Source: Streptomyces sp. NBC_00258
GTDB lineage: Bacteria > Actinomycetota > Actinomycetes > Streptomycetales > Streptomycetaceae
DNA length: 64,000 nucleotides
Reading direction: 5' to 3'
Assembly: GCF_036182465.1 (NCBI RefSeq)
Contig: NZ_CP108081.1
Location: 8,246,001-8,310,000, forward strand
Part shown: positions 6,960 through 16,144 of the stretch, one piece after another
Numbering within the stretch: position 1 is the first letter of the stretch
How the letters are laid out: every line of letters begins with the position of its first letter
Notes under the pieces: model-generated
What the model was told of the DNA's origin: nothing
Databases searched by the model: none
Seen by the model: only the letters and a program-made list of their open reading frames with translations
Made by a program: the position numbers and the translations under genes

Positions 6960-8681
6960 TCAGCCGACCCGGTCGACAGCGGCGGCCGGCCAACCGGCGC
7001 CGTTCGGCGGCGTGTTGGGCCAGCCGGTGGCCTGCTGCGGCACGGGTTGGGGCACCGGCTGCGGCATGGCCTGGGGCTGCGGTTGCGGGAACCCCTGCGG
7101 CTGACCCTGTGCGTTCACGGCGGTCAGCCCTCCCGGCATGCCCGTCGTGCCCCGGGTCTGGGCGGCCGTGAGCGGCTGCGGCTGCCCGGGTATCCCGTTC
7201 GCCGCCGCGGTGAACTGCTGCGGCTGACCGACCATTCCGTTGGCGGGGGCGGTGAACTGCTGGGCCTGTCCGCCCATTCCGTTGGCCGCGGCGGTCAGCG
7301 GCTGGGGCTGCCCCAGCATTCCGTTCGCGGCAGCGGTCAGCGGCTGGGGCTGCCCCACCATTCCGTTCGCGGCAGCGGTCAGCGGCTGAGGCTGCCCCAC
7401 CATTCCGTTCGCGGCGGCCGTGAGCGGCTGCGGCTGCCCCGCCATTCCGTTGGCCGCGGCGGCGATCCCCGGATAGCCCTGCCCGCTGGTCGAACTGACG
7501 AGCCGGTCCACCGCCGCCGTACCCGAGCTGTAGCTGGTCCCTGTGCCCAGCTCGGGCACGGCGGCTCCCCTCCTGGTCCCGTAGAGCACCGACTCCATGC
7601 CGGACACCAGGCGACGCACGTCCGTCTGGGGGCGCACCACGAGCCGCAGGAAGCGACTGGACGAGCCGATCTTGTTGCCGCACTCGCGGACCAGGATCCG
7701 GTGCTCGGTGAGCAGGCGGTCCCGGACCACGGTGCCCTCGGCGCCCACGGGGAGGCGCACGAAGAGGAAGTTGCCCTGCGAGGGGTAGACCGTGAGGCCG
7801 GGCAGTGTGGAGAGCTGGCGGGCCATGTCGAGCCGGTCGCGGCGCACCATGTGCAGGCTCTCCACGTACTCGGCCCCGTAGTCCTTGAGCATGAAGACCA
7901 CGGTCTCCGCGAAGGCGTTCAGGTTCCACTTCGGCAGCATCGAGCGGATCTTGCCCGCCAGACCCGGGTTGGCCACCATGTAGCCGAACCGCACGCCGTG
8001 CAGACCGAAGTTCTTGCCGAGGCTGCGCAGCACGATGACGTTGGGGCGCATCACCGCCTCCTCGACGATGCTCGGCTCGTTCTCCGCGTCGGCGAACTCC
8101 AGGAACGACTCGTCGATGACGATCAGGTCGAGGTCGGCGAGCGCGTCGCAGAACGCCAGGATCGTCTGCTTGGGCACGAAGCCGCCGTCGGGGTTGTTCG
8201 GGTTGCAGATGACGGCCGCGCGGGTGCCCCGGGAGCGGATGAACTGGATGTACTGCGCCGGGTCGAGCGCGAAGCCGTTGCTCTCCTGGAGCGGGAACAT
8301 GTCGACGCGCTTGCCGGTCTCCAGCGGCTGGTCGGTCCAGCGGCCGAAGGTGGGGACGGGGATGGCGAGCGACTCCCGGACCAGCAAGTGGTCGATCCAG
8401 GTGATCAGTTCGGTGGATCCATTGCCCATTGCCACGCACTGCGGGGGAAGTTGCAGCAGATTGCACAGCTCGGCGGTGATGGTGTCCGCGCTGCTCGGGT
8501 AGTACGTGATGATGTCGCGCAGCCGGTTGGTCAGCTCGTCCATCATCCTGGGCGAGGGAAAGTACGGATTGCACGGGATGCAGAAGTCCACCGGACCCGC
8601 CTCCCCGCTCTCGCGTGCCAGCGCGGCCATCGAGGGGCTGTGCGCGCCGGTGCGGAACAGCGAGGTGACATTGTCGGCCAT
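6960..8681 (-). CDS. class I/II PLP aminotransferase (HisC-like) with a repeat-rich C-terminal tail
   Basis: 573 residues; a GGAGGG site precedes the ATG. Residues 30-370 form a fold type I aminotransferase: NPNNPDGG near 160, VIDESF with the PLP-binding Asp190, and SLGKNFGLHG with the Schiff-base Lys223. It resembles histidinol-phosphate aminotransferase and threonine-phosphate decarboxylase (CobD), which bind phosphorylated substrates. A tail of about 200 residues follows that is absent from the family: seven 14-residue units of the type AANGMVGQPQPLTA (residues 409-506), then a Gln/Pro-rich end. The gene is monocistronic and convergent with the GH43 gene. Its substrate is not clear; it is unlikely to be the housekeeping hisC because no his genes are near. 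Confidence 0.82.
   Translation of the reverse strand: MADNVTSLFRTGAHSPSMAALARESGEAGPVDFCIPCNPYFPSPRMMDELTNRLRDIITYYPSSADTITAELCNLLQLPPQCVAMGNGSTELITWIDHLLVRESLAIPVPTFGRWTDQPLETGKRVDMFPLQESNGFALDPAQYIQFIRSRGTRAAVICNPNNPDGGFVPKQTILAFCDALADLDLIVIDESFLEFADAENEPSIVEEAVMRPNVIVLRSLGKNFGLHGVRFGYMVANPGLAGKIRSMLPKWNLNAFAETVVFMLKDYGAEYVESLHMVRRDRLDMARQLSTLPGLTVYPSQGNFLFVRLPVGAEGTVVRDRLLTEHRILVRECGNKIGSSSRFLRLVVRPQTDVRRLVSGMESVLYGTRRGAAVPELGTGTSYSSGTAAVDRLVSSTSGQGYPGIAAAANGMAGQPQPLTAAANGMVGQPQPLTAAANGMVGQPQPLTAAANGMLGQPQPLTAAANGMGGQAQQFTAPANGMVGQPQQFTAAANGIPGQPQPLTAAQTRGTTGMPGGLTAVNAQGQPQGFPQPQPQAMPQPVPQPVPQQATGWPNTPPNGAGWPAAAVDRVG
7164..7457 (-). repeat. seven 42-bp tandem coding repeats
   Basis: In-frame minisatellite inside the aminotransferase gene. 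Each 42-bp unit encodes a variant of AANGMVGQPQPLTA. Units 2 and 3 are identical at the protein level, units 5 and 6 have QQF in place of QPL. The high identity suggests copy-number change by slippage or recombination. Confidence 0.85.
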
Positions 8682-8809
8682 GGACCCTCCGTCCTTGAGG
8701 GGCGGCCCGAGCGGGGATACGCGGGCCGCTCCTTAGTACGGGCGGCTGTGTGTCTCTGTTCAACGACTGTGAATTGATGTGGAAGTTGTGAACCAGCTGT
8801 GAAGACGGA

Positions 8810-9856
8810 TCACAAGTTGAACGAGTGGACCGTCGTCGAGCGGTACGTCCCGCCCGGCCGCAGCACGGTCGACGGGAACTCCGGGCGGTTCGGCGAGTCC
8901 GGAAAGTGCTGGGTCTCCAGGCACAGCGCGCTGCCAGGACCGTATGCGTGGCCGCCGGGGCCCACGAGGGCGCCGTCCAGGAAGTTGCCGGAGTAGAACT
9001 GCACACCGGGCTCGGTCGTCGCGATCCTCAGGGCGCGGCCGGAGACCGGTTCGCGGAGGGTCGCGAAGTGCTCCGGCTGTTCCGTGAGCCCCTTGTCGAG
9101 AACCAGGTTGTGATCGAAGCCCTTGGTGTGCGCGAGCTGTCGGTCGGGCCGGCCGAGGTCCTCGCCGACCGTCTTCGGCGTACGGAAGTCGAAGGCAGTG
9201 CCCGCGACCTCGGCGAGCTCGCCGGTGGGGACGAGGCGCGCGTCGACCGGTGTGAAGCGGGACGCGGCGACCGTCAGCTCGTGGTCGTGCACGGAGCCGC
9301 CGCCCGCGCCCGCGAGGTTCCAGTACACGTGGTTGGTGAGGTTGACGACCGTGGCCCGGTCGGTGGTGGCCTCGTAGTCGATGCGCCAGTCGCCGTTCCC
9401 GGTGAGCGTGTACGTGACCTTCGTCGTCAGCGTGCCGGGGTAGCCCATCTCGCCGTCGGGGCTGGTGCGGCGCAGGACCAGGCCCACGTCGGAGCCGGAG
9501 GCGAACTCCTCCACGGCCCACACATGTCTGTCGAAGCCCTCGGGCCCGCCGTGCAGGTTGTTCCCGCCGTCGTTGACGGGGAGTCGGTGTTCCTCGCCGT
9601 CGAGGGTGAACCGGCCGTCGGCGATGCGGTTGCCGTACCGGCCGATGACGGCGCCGAAGTACGGGCTGGACGTCTCGTACTCCTCGATCGTCCCGAAACC
9701 GAGCGACACGTTCGCGTACCGGCCGCTGCGGTCCGGGAGTTCCAGGGACTGGACGACTCCTCCGTACGAGAGGACCTTCAGCCGGGTGCCGCCGTTCTCC
9801 AGGGACCAGCGGTGGACCTTCGTGCCGTCGGCGAGCGTTCCGAAAAGTTCCTTCAC
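8810..9856 (-). CDS. galM: aldose 1-epimerase (mutarotase)
   Basis: 348 residues from a GTG start (MKELFGTLADG) with an AGGACG site upstream. Interconverts alpha and beta anomers of aldoses in the cytoplasm. Family landmarks are present in order: GRYGNRIADGRF, NNLHGG (substrate-binding His), NHVYWNL (catalytic His) and CLETQHFPDSPN (catalytic Glu). It follows the sugar ABC permease on the same strand after 103 bp. That gap holds a strong hairpin, so galM may be expressed at a lower level or partly separately. Its presence beside an ABC importer implies that a pyranose such as galactose, xylose or arabinose is the substrate. Confidence 0.93.
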   Translation of the reverse strand: MKELFGTLADGTKVHRWSLENGGTRLKVLSYGGVVQSLELPDRSGRYANVSLGFGTIEEYETSSPYFGAVIGRYGNRIADGRFTLDGEEHRLPVNDGGNNLHGGPEGFDRHVWAVEEFASGSDVGLVLRRTSPDGEMGYPGTLTTKVTYTLTGNGDWRIDYEATTDRATVVNLTNHVYWNLAGAGGGSVHDHELTVAASRFTPVDARLVPTGELAEVAGTAFDFRTPKTVGEDLGRPDRQLAHTKGFDHNLVLDKGLTEQPEHFATLREPVSGRALRIATTEPGVQFYSGNFLDGALVGPGGHAYGPGSALCLETQHFPDSPNRPEFPSTVLRPGGTYRSTTVHSFNL

Positions 9857-9917
9857 GGTCGTCCTGTCTTCCAACTGTCTTCCAGAGCTTGGCTGCTGCC
9901 GCCGTACACAGAGAAAT

Positions 9918-9949
9918 GGGGCCCCACGGGCGTGCGCCCGCGGGGCCCC
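9918..9949 (-). terminator. strong hairpin between the permease and galM genes
   Basis: GGGGCCCC-A-CGGGCG, loop TG, CGCCCG-C-GGGGCCCC. A 14-bp stem with one mismatch, placed 10 nt after the permease stop. As part of the operon it would act as a terminator or attenuator and a 3' end protector for the ABC transporter message. Confidence 0.6.
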
Positions 9950-9959
9950 ACCGGCAACG

Positions 9960-11204
9960 TTACGAACCGACCTTGCGCTTGTTCCACACGTCGAAGCCGA
10001 CCGCCGCGAGAAGCACCAGGCCCTTGATGACCTGCTGCCAGTCGCTGCCGACACCGACGAGGTTCATGCCGTTGTTCAGGACACCGAGGACGACACCACC
10101 GATGATCGCGCCGAGGACCGTGCCCACGCCGCCGCTCATCGACGCTCCGCCGATGAACGACGCGGCGATCGCCTCGAGTTCGAAGTTCACACCGGCCTTG
10201 GGCGAGGCCGCGTTGAAGCGGGCCGCGAAGACCAGACCGGCCAGCGCCGCCAGCATGCCCATGTTGAGGAAGACCAGGAAGGTGACCTTCTTGTCCCGCA
10301 CGCCGGACAGCTTCGCCGCGGGCAGGTTGCCGCCGATCGCGTACACGTGGCGGCCGATGACGGCGTTGCGCATCACATAGCCGAAGCCGACGACGAGGAC
10401 ACCGAGGATGATCAGGACGACCGGGGCGCCCTTGTAGCTGGCGAGCATCATCGTCACCGTGAGGACGGCGGCGACCAGGGCCACGATCTTCAGCAGGAAG
10501 AGCTTGGCAGGCGGCACCTCCAGCGCGAACTCCTGCTGCCGCCTGCGGTCACGGACCTCCTGCAGCACCACGAACGCGATCACGGCGAAGCCGAGCAGCA
10601 GCGTGAGGTTGTGGTAGTTGGTGTCCGGGCCGACCTCGGGAAGGAAGCCGTTGGAGACGTCCTGCAGACCCTTGGGGAACGGGCCGATGGTCTGGCCCTC
10701 CAGGAAGATCTCGGTCAGACCGCGGAAGAGCAGCATGCCCGCGAGGGTGACGATGAACGAGGGTATGCCGAGATAGGCGATGAAGAACCCCTGCACGGCC
10801 CCCGCGGCGGCGCCCAGGAGCAGGCACATCACCACGGCCAACGGCCAGGGGATGTCGTGGTTGACCATCAGTACGGCCGCCACCGCGCCCACGAAGGCGG
10901 TGAGCGAGCCGACCGACAGGTCGATGTGGCCCGCGATGATGACGAGCATCATGCCGATCGCGAGGATCAGGATGTAGCTGTTCTGCAGCACCAGGTTGGA
11001 GACGTTGCGCGGCAGCAGCAGGTCGCCGTCGGTCCACACCGCGAACAGCACCACGATCAGACCGAGAGCGATCAGCATGCCGTACTGCCGCATGTTGCGG
11101 CGCATACCGTCGATCATCAGCTGCAGCAGGCCGTCGCCCCCGGTCGAGTCGCCCTTGCCGGCGGGTGCCGGCGCGGGGGACTTGGCGGTCACGTTCGTGC
11201 TCAT
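9960..11204 (-). CDS. sugar ABC transporter permease (XylH/MmsB type)
   Basis: 414 residues with about ten membrane segments and a 30-residue Pro/Ala-rich cytoplasmic N terminus. The conserved GHIDLSVGS motif followed by TAFVGAVAA, and the later GGASMSGGVGTVLGAIIGG, identify the BPD_transp_2 (ribose/xylose/galactose) permease family. Only one permease gene is present, so the channel is probably a homodimer, as in XylFGH. Its ATG is 5 nt after the stop of the ATPase gene, so the two are likely translationally coupled. It works with the lipoprotein at 12784 and the ATPase at 11210. Confidence 0.92.
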   Translation of the reverse strand: MSTNVTAKSPAPAPAGKGDSTGGDGLLQLMIDGMRRNMRQYGMLIALGLIVVLFAVWTDGDLLLPRNVSNLVLQNSYILILAIGMMLVIIAGHIDLSVGSLTAFVGAVAAVLMVNHDIPWPLAVVMCLLLGAAAGAVQGFFIAYLGIPSFIVTLAGMLLFRGLTEIFLEGQTIGPFPKGLQDVSNGFLPEVGPDTNYHNLTLLLGFAVIAFVVLQEVRDRRRQQEFALEVPPAKLFLLKIVALVAAVLTVTMMLASYKGAPVVLIILGVLVVGFGYVMRNAVIGRHVYAIGGNLPAAKLSGVRDKKVTFLVFLNMGMLAALAGLVFAARFNAASPKAGVNFELEAIAASFIGGASMSGGVGTVLGAIIGGVVLGVLNNGMNLVGVGSDWQQVIKGLVLLAAVGFDVWNKRKVGS

Positions 11205-11209
11205 CGCTC

Positions 11210-12751
11210 TTACCTCTTGTCCTTCGTCATCTGGCGCATCAGCACTTCCTGCGTGGCCTCGGCCCGCGGGACCTCACCGGTCAGCCGTCCGGCGGCCATC
11301 GTGTAGATGCGGTCGCACATTCCGAGCAGTTCGGGCAGCTCGGAGGAGATGAAGACGACCGCCTTGCCCTCGGCGGCCAGTTTGTCGATGACCGTGTAGA
11401 TCTCGAACTTGGCGCCCACGTCGATCCCGCGGGTCGGCTCGTCCAGGATCAGCACGTCCGGACCCGCGAAGATCCACTTGCTGAGGACGACCTTCTGCTG
11501 GTTGCCGCCCGACAGCTTGCCCACCGGTTCGAAGACCGTCGGCGCCTTGATGTTCATCGACTTGCGGAAGCGCTCGGCGACCTGCCGCTCCTCGTGCTCG
11601 TTCACGACACCGCGCTTGGCCACCTTCCCCAGGGCACTGAGGGAGATGTTGCGGTTGATCGTGTCGATGAGGTTGAGGCCGTAGTGCTTGCGGTCCTCCG
11701 TCACGTACGCGATCCCGTGCTTGACCGCCTCGGGCACGGTCTTCGTGCGGATCTCCGTACCGTCCTTGAGGACGGTGCCGCTCGCGTACCGGCCGTAGGT
11801 GCGCCCGAACACGCTCATCGCGAGCTCGGTGCGCCCGGCGCCCATGAGCCCGGCGATGCCGACGATCTCCCCGCGGCGCACCTGGATCGACACGTCGTCG
11901 ACGACCTTGCGCTGCTGGTCGATCGGGTGGTGGACGGTCCAGTTGCGGATCTCCAGGGCCGGAGCCGCGCCCACCTCCGTGTCGTGCGGGGTGCGCTCCG
12001 GGAAGCGGTGGTCGAGGTCGCGCCCGACCATGCCGTTGATGATCCGGTCCTCGGTGGTCTCCGTGGCCTTCACGTCGAGGGTCTCGATGGACCGCCCGTC
12101 GCGCAGGATCGTCACCGAGTCGGCGACCGCCTCGATCTCGTTGAGCTTGTGCGAGATGATGATCGAGGTGATGCCCTGGTCCTTCAGACCCCGGATGAGT
12201 TCCAGCAGCTTGCCGCTGTCCTCGTCGTTCAGAGCCGCCGTCGGCTCGTCGAGGATCAGCAGCTTCACCTTCTTCGACAGCGCCTTCGCGATCTCGACGA
12301 GCTGCTGCTTGCCCACGCCGATGTCGGCGACCCGGGTCTCCGGGTGATCGCTCAGCCCGACCCGCCGAAGCAGTTCGGTCGCGTGCTTGAGCGTCTCGCT
12401 CCAGCTGATGAAGCCGCGCGTGGCGTGCTCGTTGCCGAGGAAGATGTTCTCCGCGATGGAGAGGTACGGCACCAGCGCGAGCTCCTGGTGGATGATCACA
12501 ATGCCGTGCTGCTCGCTCGCCCGGATGTCCTTGAACTGGCAGGACTCGCCCTCGAAGAGGATGTCCCCGTCGTAGGTTCCGTGCGGATGGACGCCGGAGA
12601 GGACCTTCATGAGGGTCGACTTTCCGGCGCCGTTCTCACCACAGATGGCGTGGACCTCGCCCGGCCGGACGCTCAGGGAGACGTCCGAGAGCGCCTTGAC
12701 GCCCGGAAAGGTCTTGACGATCGAGCGCATTTCCAGGACGGGTCCCGCCAT
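11210..12751 (-). CDS. sugar ABC transporter ATP-binding protein (two-domain, XylG/MglA type)
   Basis: 513 residues with two fused nucleotide-binding domains. The first has an intact Walker A (GENGAGKSTLMK). The second has the degenerate GLMGAGRTELAM form normal for this family, followed by signature LSGGNQQKV and LILDEPTRGIDVG. The start was set at ATG in MAGPVLEM, with a GGAAGG site before it, rather than an upstream in-frame TTG. It energises uptake through the permease encoded immediately downstream. Confidence 0.93.
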   Translation of the reverse strand: MAGPVLEMRSIVKTFPGVKALSDVSLSVRPGEVHAICGENGAGKSTLMKVLSGVHPHGTYDGDILFEGESCQFKDIRASEQHGIVIIHQELALVPYLSIAENIFLGNEHATRGFISWSETLKHATELLRRVGLSDHPETRVADIGVGKQQLVEIAKALSKKVKLLILDEPTAALNDEDSGKLLELIRGLKDQGITSIIISHKLNEIEAVADSVTILRDGRSIETLDVKATETTEDRIINGMVGRDLDHRFPERTPHDTEVGAAPALEIRNWTVHHPIDQQRKVVDDVSIQVRRGEIVGIAGLMGAGRTELAMSVFGRTYGRYASGTVLKDGTEIRTKTVPEAVKHGIAYVTEDRKHYGLNLIDTINRNISLSALGKVAKRGVVNEHEERQVAERFRKSMNIKAPTVFEPVGKLSGGNQQKVVLSKWIFAGPDVLILDEPTRGIDVGAKFEIYTVIDKLAAEGKAVVFISSELPELLGMCDRIYTMAAGRLTGEVPRAEATQEVLMRQMTKDKR

Positions 12752-12783
12752 GGTCGTGCCTTCCAATCCCTAGGGGGTGGCGG

Positions 12784-13893
12784 TTAGTTGACCGCGTCGG
12801 CCTTGACGTAACCGGAGTCGATGACGACCTTCTGGTAGTTGGTCTTGTCGACGCTCACCGGGGTCAGCAGGTACGCGGGCACGACCTTCGAGCCGTTGTT
12901 GTACGACTTGGTGTCGTTGATCTCGGGCTTCTTGTCGTTGAGCACCGAGTCGACCATGTTCGCGGCGACCTTCGCGAGCTCACGGGTGTCCTTGAAGACG
13001 GTCGCCGTCTGCTCGCCCGCCTTGATCGACTTCAGCGAGGCGACCTCGGCGTCCTGCCCGGTGACGACCGGCATCGGCTTGCTCTTGCCGTAGTCGTCCG
13101 ACTTCAGCGCCGACAGGATGCCGATGGAGATGCCGTCGTACGGCGAGAGCACCGCGTCGACCTTGCCCTTCCGGTAGGCCGCGGTCAGGAGCTCCTCCAT
13201 GCGCTTCTGGGCGGTGCCGCCGTCCCAGCGCAGCGTGGTGACCTGGGTCAGCTTCGTCTGGCCCGACTTGACCACCAGCTGCTTCTTGTCGATGAAGGGC
13301 TGCAGGACCTTCATCGCGCCGTTGAAGAAGTACTGGGTGTTGTTGTCGTCGTTCGAACCCGCGAAGAGCTCGACGTTGAACGGGCCCTTCTTGGAGCCGT
13401 CCTTCAGACCGAGCTTCTCGACGATCTGGGTGCCCTGCAGCTCGCCGACCTTCTCGTTGTCGAACGACGCGTAGTAGTCGACGTTCGGCGAGTTGAGGAT
13501 CAGGCGGTCGTAGGAGATGACCGGGATCTTGGCGTCCTTGGCCTGCTGGAGAACGTTGTCGAGCGACTTGTTGTCGATCGCCGCGATGATCAGGGCGGAG
13601 ACGCCCTGCGTGATCATGTTCTCGATCTGCGAGACCTGGGTGTCGGGGTCGTCCTCGCCGTAGGCCAGCTTGGTCTTGTAGCCGGCGGCCTTGAGGTTCT
13701 TCTCCACGTTGGCGCCGTCGGCGATCCACCGCTCGGAGGACTTCGTCGGCATCGCGATGCCGACGGTGGAGCCCTTGGCGTCGCCCTTGGTGTCCTCACT
13801 GCCGCCGTCGCTGTCCTGCCCGCAGGCGGAGAGGGTGAGGGCCAGGGAGGCGGCCGCGGCTATGGCGGAAAGCGCTGCTTTGCGATTGCGCAT
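12784..13893 (-). CDS. sugar-binding lipoprotein of the ABC transporter (ChvE/XylF-like)
   Basis: 369 residues. The signal is a lipoprotein type with lipobox LSAC (Cys24), so the protein is anchored on the outer face of the membrane. The body is a periplasmic-binding-protein type 1 fold: VGIAMPTKSSERW, SALIIAAIDNKSL, VISYDRLI, NVDYYASFDNEKVGELQG, and VTGQDAEVASLKSI. This pattern is closest to ChvE (multiple monosaccharide binding) and XylF. Of two near-adjacent ATGs the inner one was chosen since AAGGAAG is then 6-7 nt away. It begins the ABC section of the operon, 132 bp after the U32-like gene. Confidence 0.92.
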   Translation of the reverse strand: MRNRKAALSAIAAAASLALTLSACGQDSDGGSEDTKGDAKGSTVGIAMPTKSSERWIADGANVEKNLKAAGYKTKLAYGEDDPDTQVSQIENMITQGVSALIIAAIDNKSLDNVLQQAKDAKIPVISYDRLILNSPNVDYYASFDNEKVGELQGTQIVEKLGLKDGSKKGPFNVELFAGSNDDNNTQYFFNGAMKVLQPFIDKKQLVVKSGQTKLTQVTTLRWDGGTAQKRMEELLTAAYRKGKVDAVLSPYDGISIGILSALKSDDYGKSKPMPVVTGQDAEVASLKSIKAGEQTATVFKDTRELAKVAANMVDSVLNDKKPEINDTKSYNNGSKVVPAYLLTPVSVDKTNYQKVVIDSGYVKADAVN

Positions 13894-14026
13894 GATCATC
13901 TTCCTTGATGTTCTGACGGGGCTCGGTCTGGAGCTGCGAGCAGGTGGAGCGAGGATCGACCGAGAGGAGGTGTGTGGGATTGTGTTCGGCCGCGTCGTCT
14001 TTTGTGAAGGGGGTGTGTTCGGAACG

Positions 14027-14995
14027 TTATGAGGGAATGTCAAACCGTTGGAGTGCGCCCGGAAGCCGGGAGCCGAGCGGCGCCATGTCGCCGTCCGCCC
14101 CGTGCCGCGCGAGCAGGTCCAGGGCGAGCCGGCCGCGCCGCACCCTTTCCCGGGCCGTGGACAGCGTCACGTCCCGCATGTGGTGGCCGTACGGGTAGAT
14201 CCCGGGAGCCTTGGACAGGCCGAACTTCAGGTACAGCGGGGCGCCGCGGCGGATCAGCTCGGCGACCTCGTACATGCGCACGTACCCGCCGAGATCGTCA
14301 GGGGCCTCGATGTACATGTCCATGGGGGCTGCACTGACCCGGCGGATCTCCGTCAGGTGGTCGAGCGTGAGATCGCTCGGCACGTTGATGGAGTCCCCGC
14401 CCAGTTGCTCGTACACGGCGTACGCGGCCGGGTTGACCGGGCCTATCAGCGCCGAGACCTTCAGCGTCGTGTCCGCCGGGATGATCCCGGTCACCCGGGC
14501 CCGGTGCAGGGTCCAGAGCACGCCTTCGTCAGCCACGAGGAGGCACTTTACGCCCAACTCCGTTGCACGGATGGCGTCTTCGAGACAACCTGCGACCGCA
14601 TCGTGACCACGGGCGCGCAGCCCGCCGCCCCGCGAGTCGGTCCGGGTCGAGCCGCCGATGTCCCACGTGCCGCGCGGGCCCGTGAAGAGGCAGAGCTCGA
14701 TGTCGCGCTCTTCGGTGGCCTCGACCATCTCGGTGATCTCGGCGTCGGTCAGCATCCAGACACCGCTGCCCTGGCTGATCCGGTGGATCGGCACATCGAG
14801 CCGCGAGGACTCCTTGAGGACCACGGCGAGCGCCTCCGGCCCCTCGCACGAGGGGATCTCGGTGCGCCAGCGGCCGCCCTCCGGGAAGGCGTGCGGTGAG
14901 GCGTCGGCGGGGGAGAAGGCGGGCGCGCCCAGGCCGAGCGCGGCGAGCGCCTGCTCACCGGGTCGACGGGCCGCCTTGGGAGAAGCGTCGGTCAC
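14027..14995 (-). CDS. uncharacterised U32-peptidase-like TIM-barrel protein in the sugar operon
   Basis: 322 residues, soluble, no signal peptide. Repeated beta-alpha pattern (LCLFTGPRGTWDIGGS, LGVKCLLVADEGVLWTLHRA, TLKVSALIGPVNPAAYAVYE, GDSINVPSDLTLDHLTEIR, APMDMYIEAPDDLGGYVRMY) suggests a TIM barrel. The INVPSDLTLDHL and MYIEAP stretches are reminiscent of peptidase family U32. I do not know an enzyme activity for it. It lies between the alcohol dehydrogenase and the sugar-binding lipoprotein genes on the same strand, so a role in catabolism or sensing of the imported sugar is likely. It could be an aldolase-like or hydrolase enzyme that completes the pathway. A perfect hairpin at 15064-15103 precedes it. 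Confidence 0.6.
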   Translation of the reverse strand: MTDASPKAARRPGEQALAALGLGAPAFSPADASPHAFPEGGRWRTEIPSCEGPEALAVVLKESSRLDVPIHRISQGSGVWMLTDAEITEMVEATEERDIELCLFTGPRGTWDIGGSTRTDSRGGGLRARGHDAVAGCLEDAIRATELGVKCLLVADEGVLWTLHRARVTGIIPADTTLKVSALIGPVNPAAYAVYEQLGGDSINVPSDLTLDHLTEIRRVSAAPMDMYIEAPDDLGGYVRMYEVAELIRRGAPLYLKFGLSKAPGIYPYGHHMRDVTLSTARERVRRGRLALDLLARHGADGDMAPLGSRLPGALQRFDIPS

Positions 14996-15063
14996 TAGCT
15001 GTCCTTAGCTGGCTTTGGCGGGATTCGCGTTCGATGTCTCGGACGTGGTTCGTGGCGGTGGAT

Positions 15064-15103
15064 GTACGCCGGTACGGAGCGTCAGGTCTCCGTACCGGCG
15101 TAC
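15064..15103 (-). other. perfect 16-bp stem-loop inside the sugar operon
   Basis: GTACGCCGGTACGGAG at 15064-15079 and its exact complement at 15088-15103, with an 8-nt loop. It lies 30 bp after the dehydrogenase stop and 68 bp before the U32-like start. It may act as a terminator, attenuator or RNA-processing site dividing the operon into two expression levels. Confidence 0.65.
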
Positions 15104-15133
15104 GGATCGGGGGGCGGGCCGGTGCCGCGGGCC

Positions 15134-16144
15134 CTAAGGCCGCAGCAGCACCTTGCCGACCTTCGGGTCGCCGGACCCCACCAGCTCGATGGCGTGAGCG
15201 AACTCGTCCAGCGGCAGCTCGTGCGTGACCAGCGGAAGGGGATCGAGGAGACCGGCACCGAAGACCCGCACCGTGTGCGCCCAGGCCTCCGGCGGCGCCC
15301 CGAACACGGTGTGCACCTCCAGCTGCCGTACGACGAGATCGGTGGGGTCGAGTCCCTCGGCACCCGGAGCCGGGATACCGGTGAGGACGAGCCGGCCGCC
15401 GCGCCTCAGCAGCGAGGCGGCGGTGGTCGCGGCGGTCGCCGACCCGGCGGTCTCGATCACCACGTCGAAGTCGTCGGGCAGCTCCTGGTCCCGGGTACGG
15501 AAATCGGTCGCGCCGAACGTCTTCGAGAGCTCCTCGCGGTCCGGGCGGGTGCCGACCACGAGCAGCTCCGAGGGGGAGCCCGCCTTCAGGAACTGCACGG
15601 CGAACATGCCGAGCGTCCCGGTGCCGACGACGGCCACCCGCTCGCCCGGCCGCGCGTTCGCCTTGAGCGCCGCCGCCGCGATGCAGGCCGCGGGCTCCAG
15701 GAGCGCGGCCGCCGTCAGATCGGCGTCCTCCGGCAGGACGTGCAGCAGCCTGGCGGGCAGCGTGAGCGTGGTGGCCATGGCGCCGGGCTGGGTGAAGCCC
15801 GTCTCCTCGTAGCCGGCCGTGCACAACGTTGTCTCGCCCTCGTGGCAGCGGTCGCAGACCTGGCAGTTGCGGAAGCCCTCCCCGACCACCTTGCGGCCCA
15901 CCAGACCCTCCGGGACCCCGGGGCCGACCGCCTCGACCGTGCCGGACCACTCGTGGCCCGGCGTCAGCGGATAGCGGACGTACCCCTCGGGCCGGTTGCC
16001 CTGGTACACCTCGCGGTCACTGCCGCAGATACCGCTCGCGTGAACCCGCACGAGGGCTTGGCCCGAGGCGGGCGCCACGGGCTCGTGGGGGACCAGCCGG
16101 TGCTCGCCCGGGCCCTCGATCACGACGGCCTGCGCGGCGCTCAT
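15134..16144 (-). CDS. zinc-dependent alcohol/polyol dehydrogenase
   Basis: 336 residues of the medium-chain dehydrogenase family. The catalytic zinc ligands are in GICGSD and PGHEW. The structural zinc site has four cysteines in NCQVCDRCHEGETTLC. The Rossmann motif is VVGTGTLGMFA. Sugar and polyol dehydrogenases (threonine, sorbitol and galactitol type) have this layout. It lies 106 bp after the enolase-superfamily gene and is probably co-transcribed, so it probably oxidises the imported sugar, or an intermediate, using NAD(P)+. The substrate is an inference from context. Confidence 0.88.
   Translation of the reverse strand: MSAAQAVVIEGPGEHRLVPHEPVAPASGQALVRVHASGICGSDREVYQGNRPEGYVRYPLTPGHEWSGTVEAVGPGVPEGLVGRKVVGEGFRNCQVCDRCHEGETTLCTAGYEETGFTQPGAMATTLTLPARLLHVLPEDADLTAAALLEPAACIAAAALKANARPGERVAVVGTGTLGMFAVQFLKAGSPSELLVVGTRPDREELSKTFGATDFRTRDQELPDDFDVVIETAGSATAATTAASLLRRGGRLVLTGIPAPGAEGLDPTDLVVRQLEVHTVFGAPPEAWAHTVRVFGAGLLDPLPLVTHELPLDEFAHAIELVGSGDPKVGKVLLRP

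Noticed and set aside
7164..7457. CRISPR array
   Set aside because: The 42-bp repeats are contiguous, in frame and coding, with no spacers.
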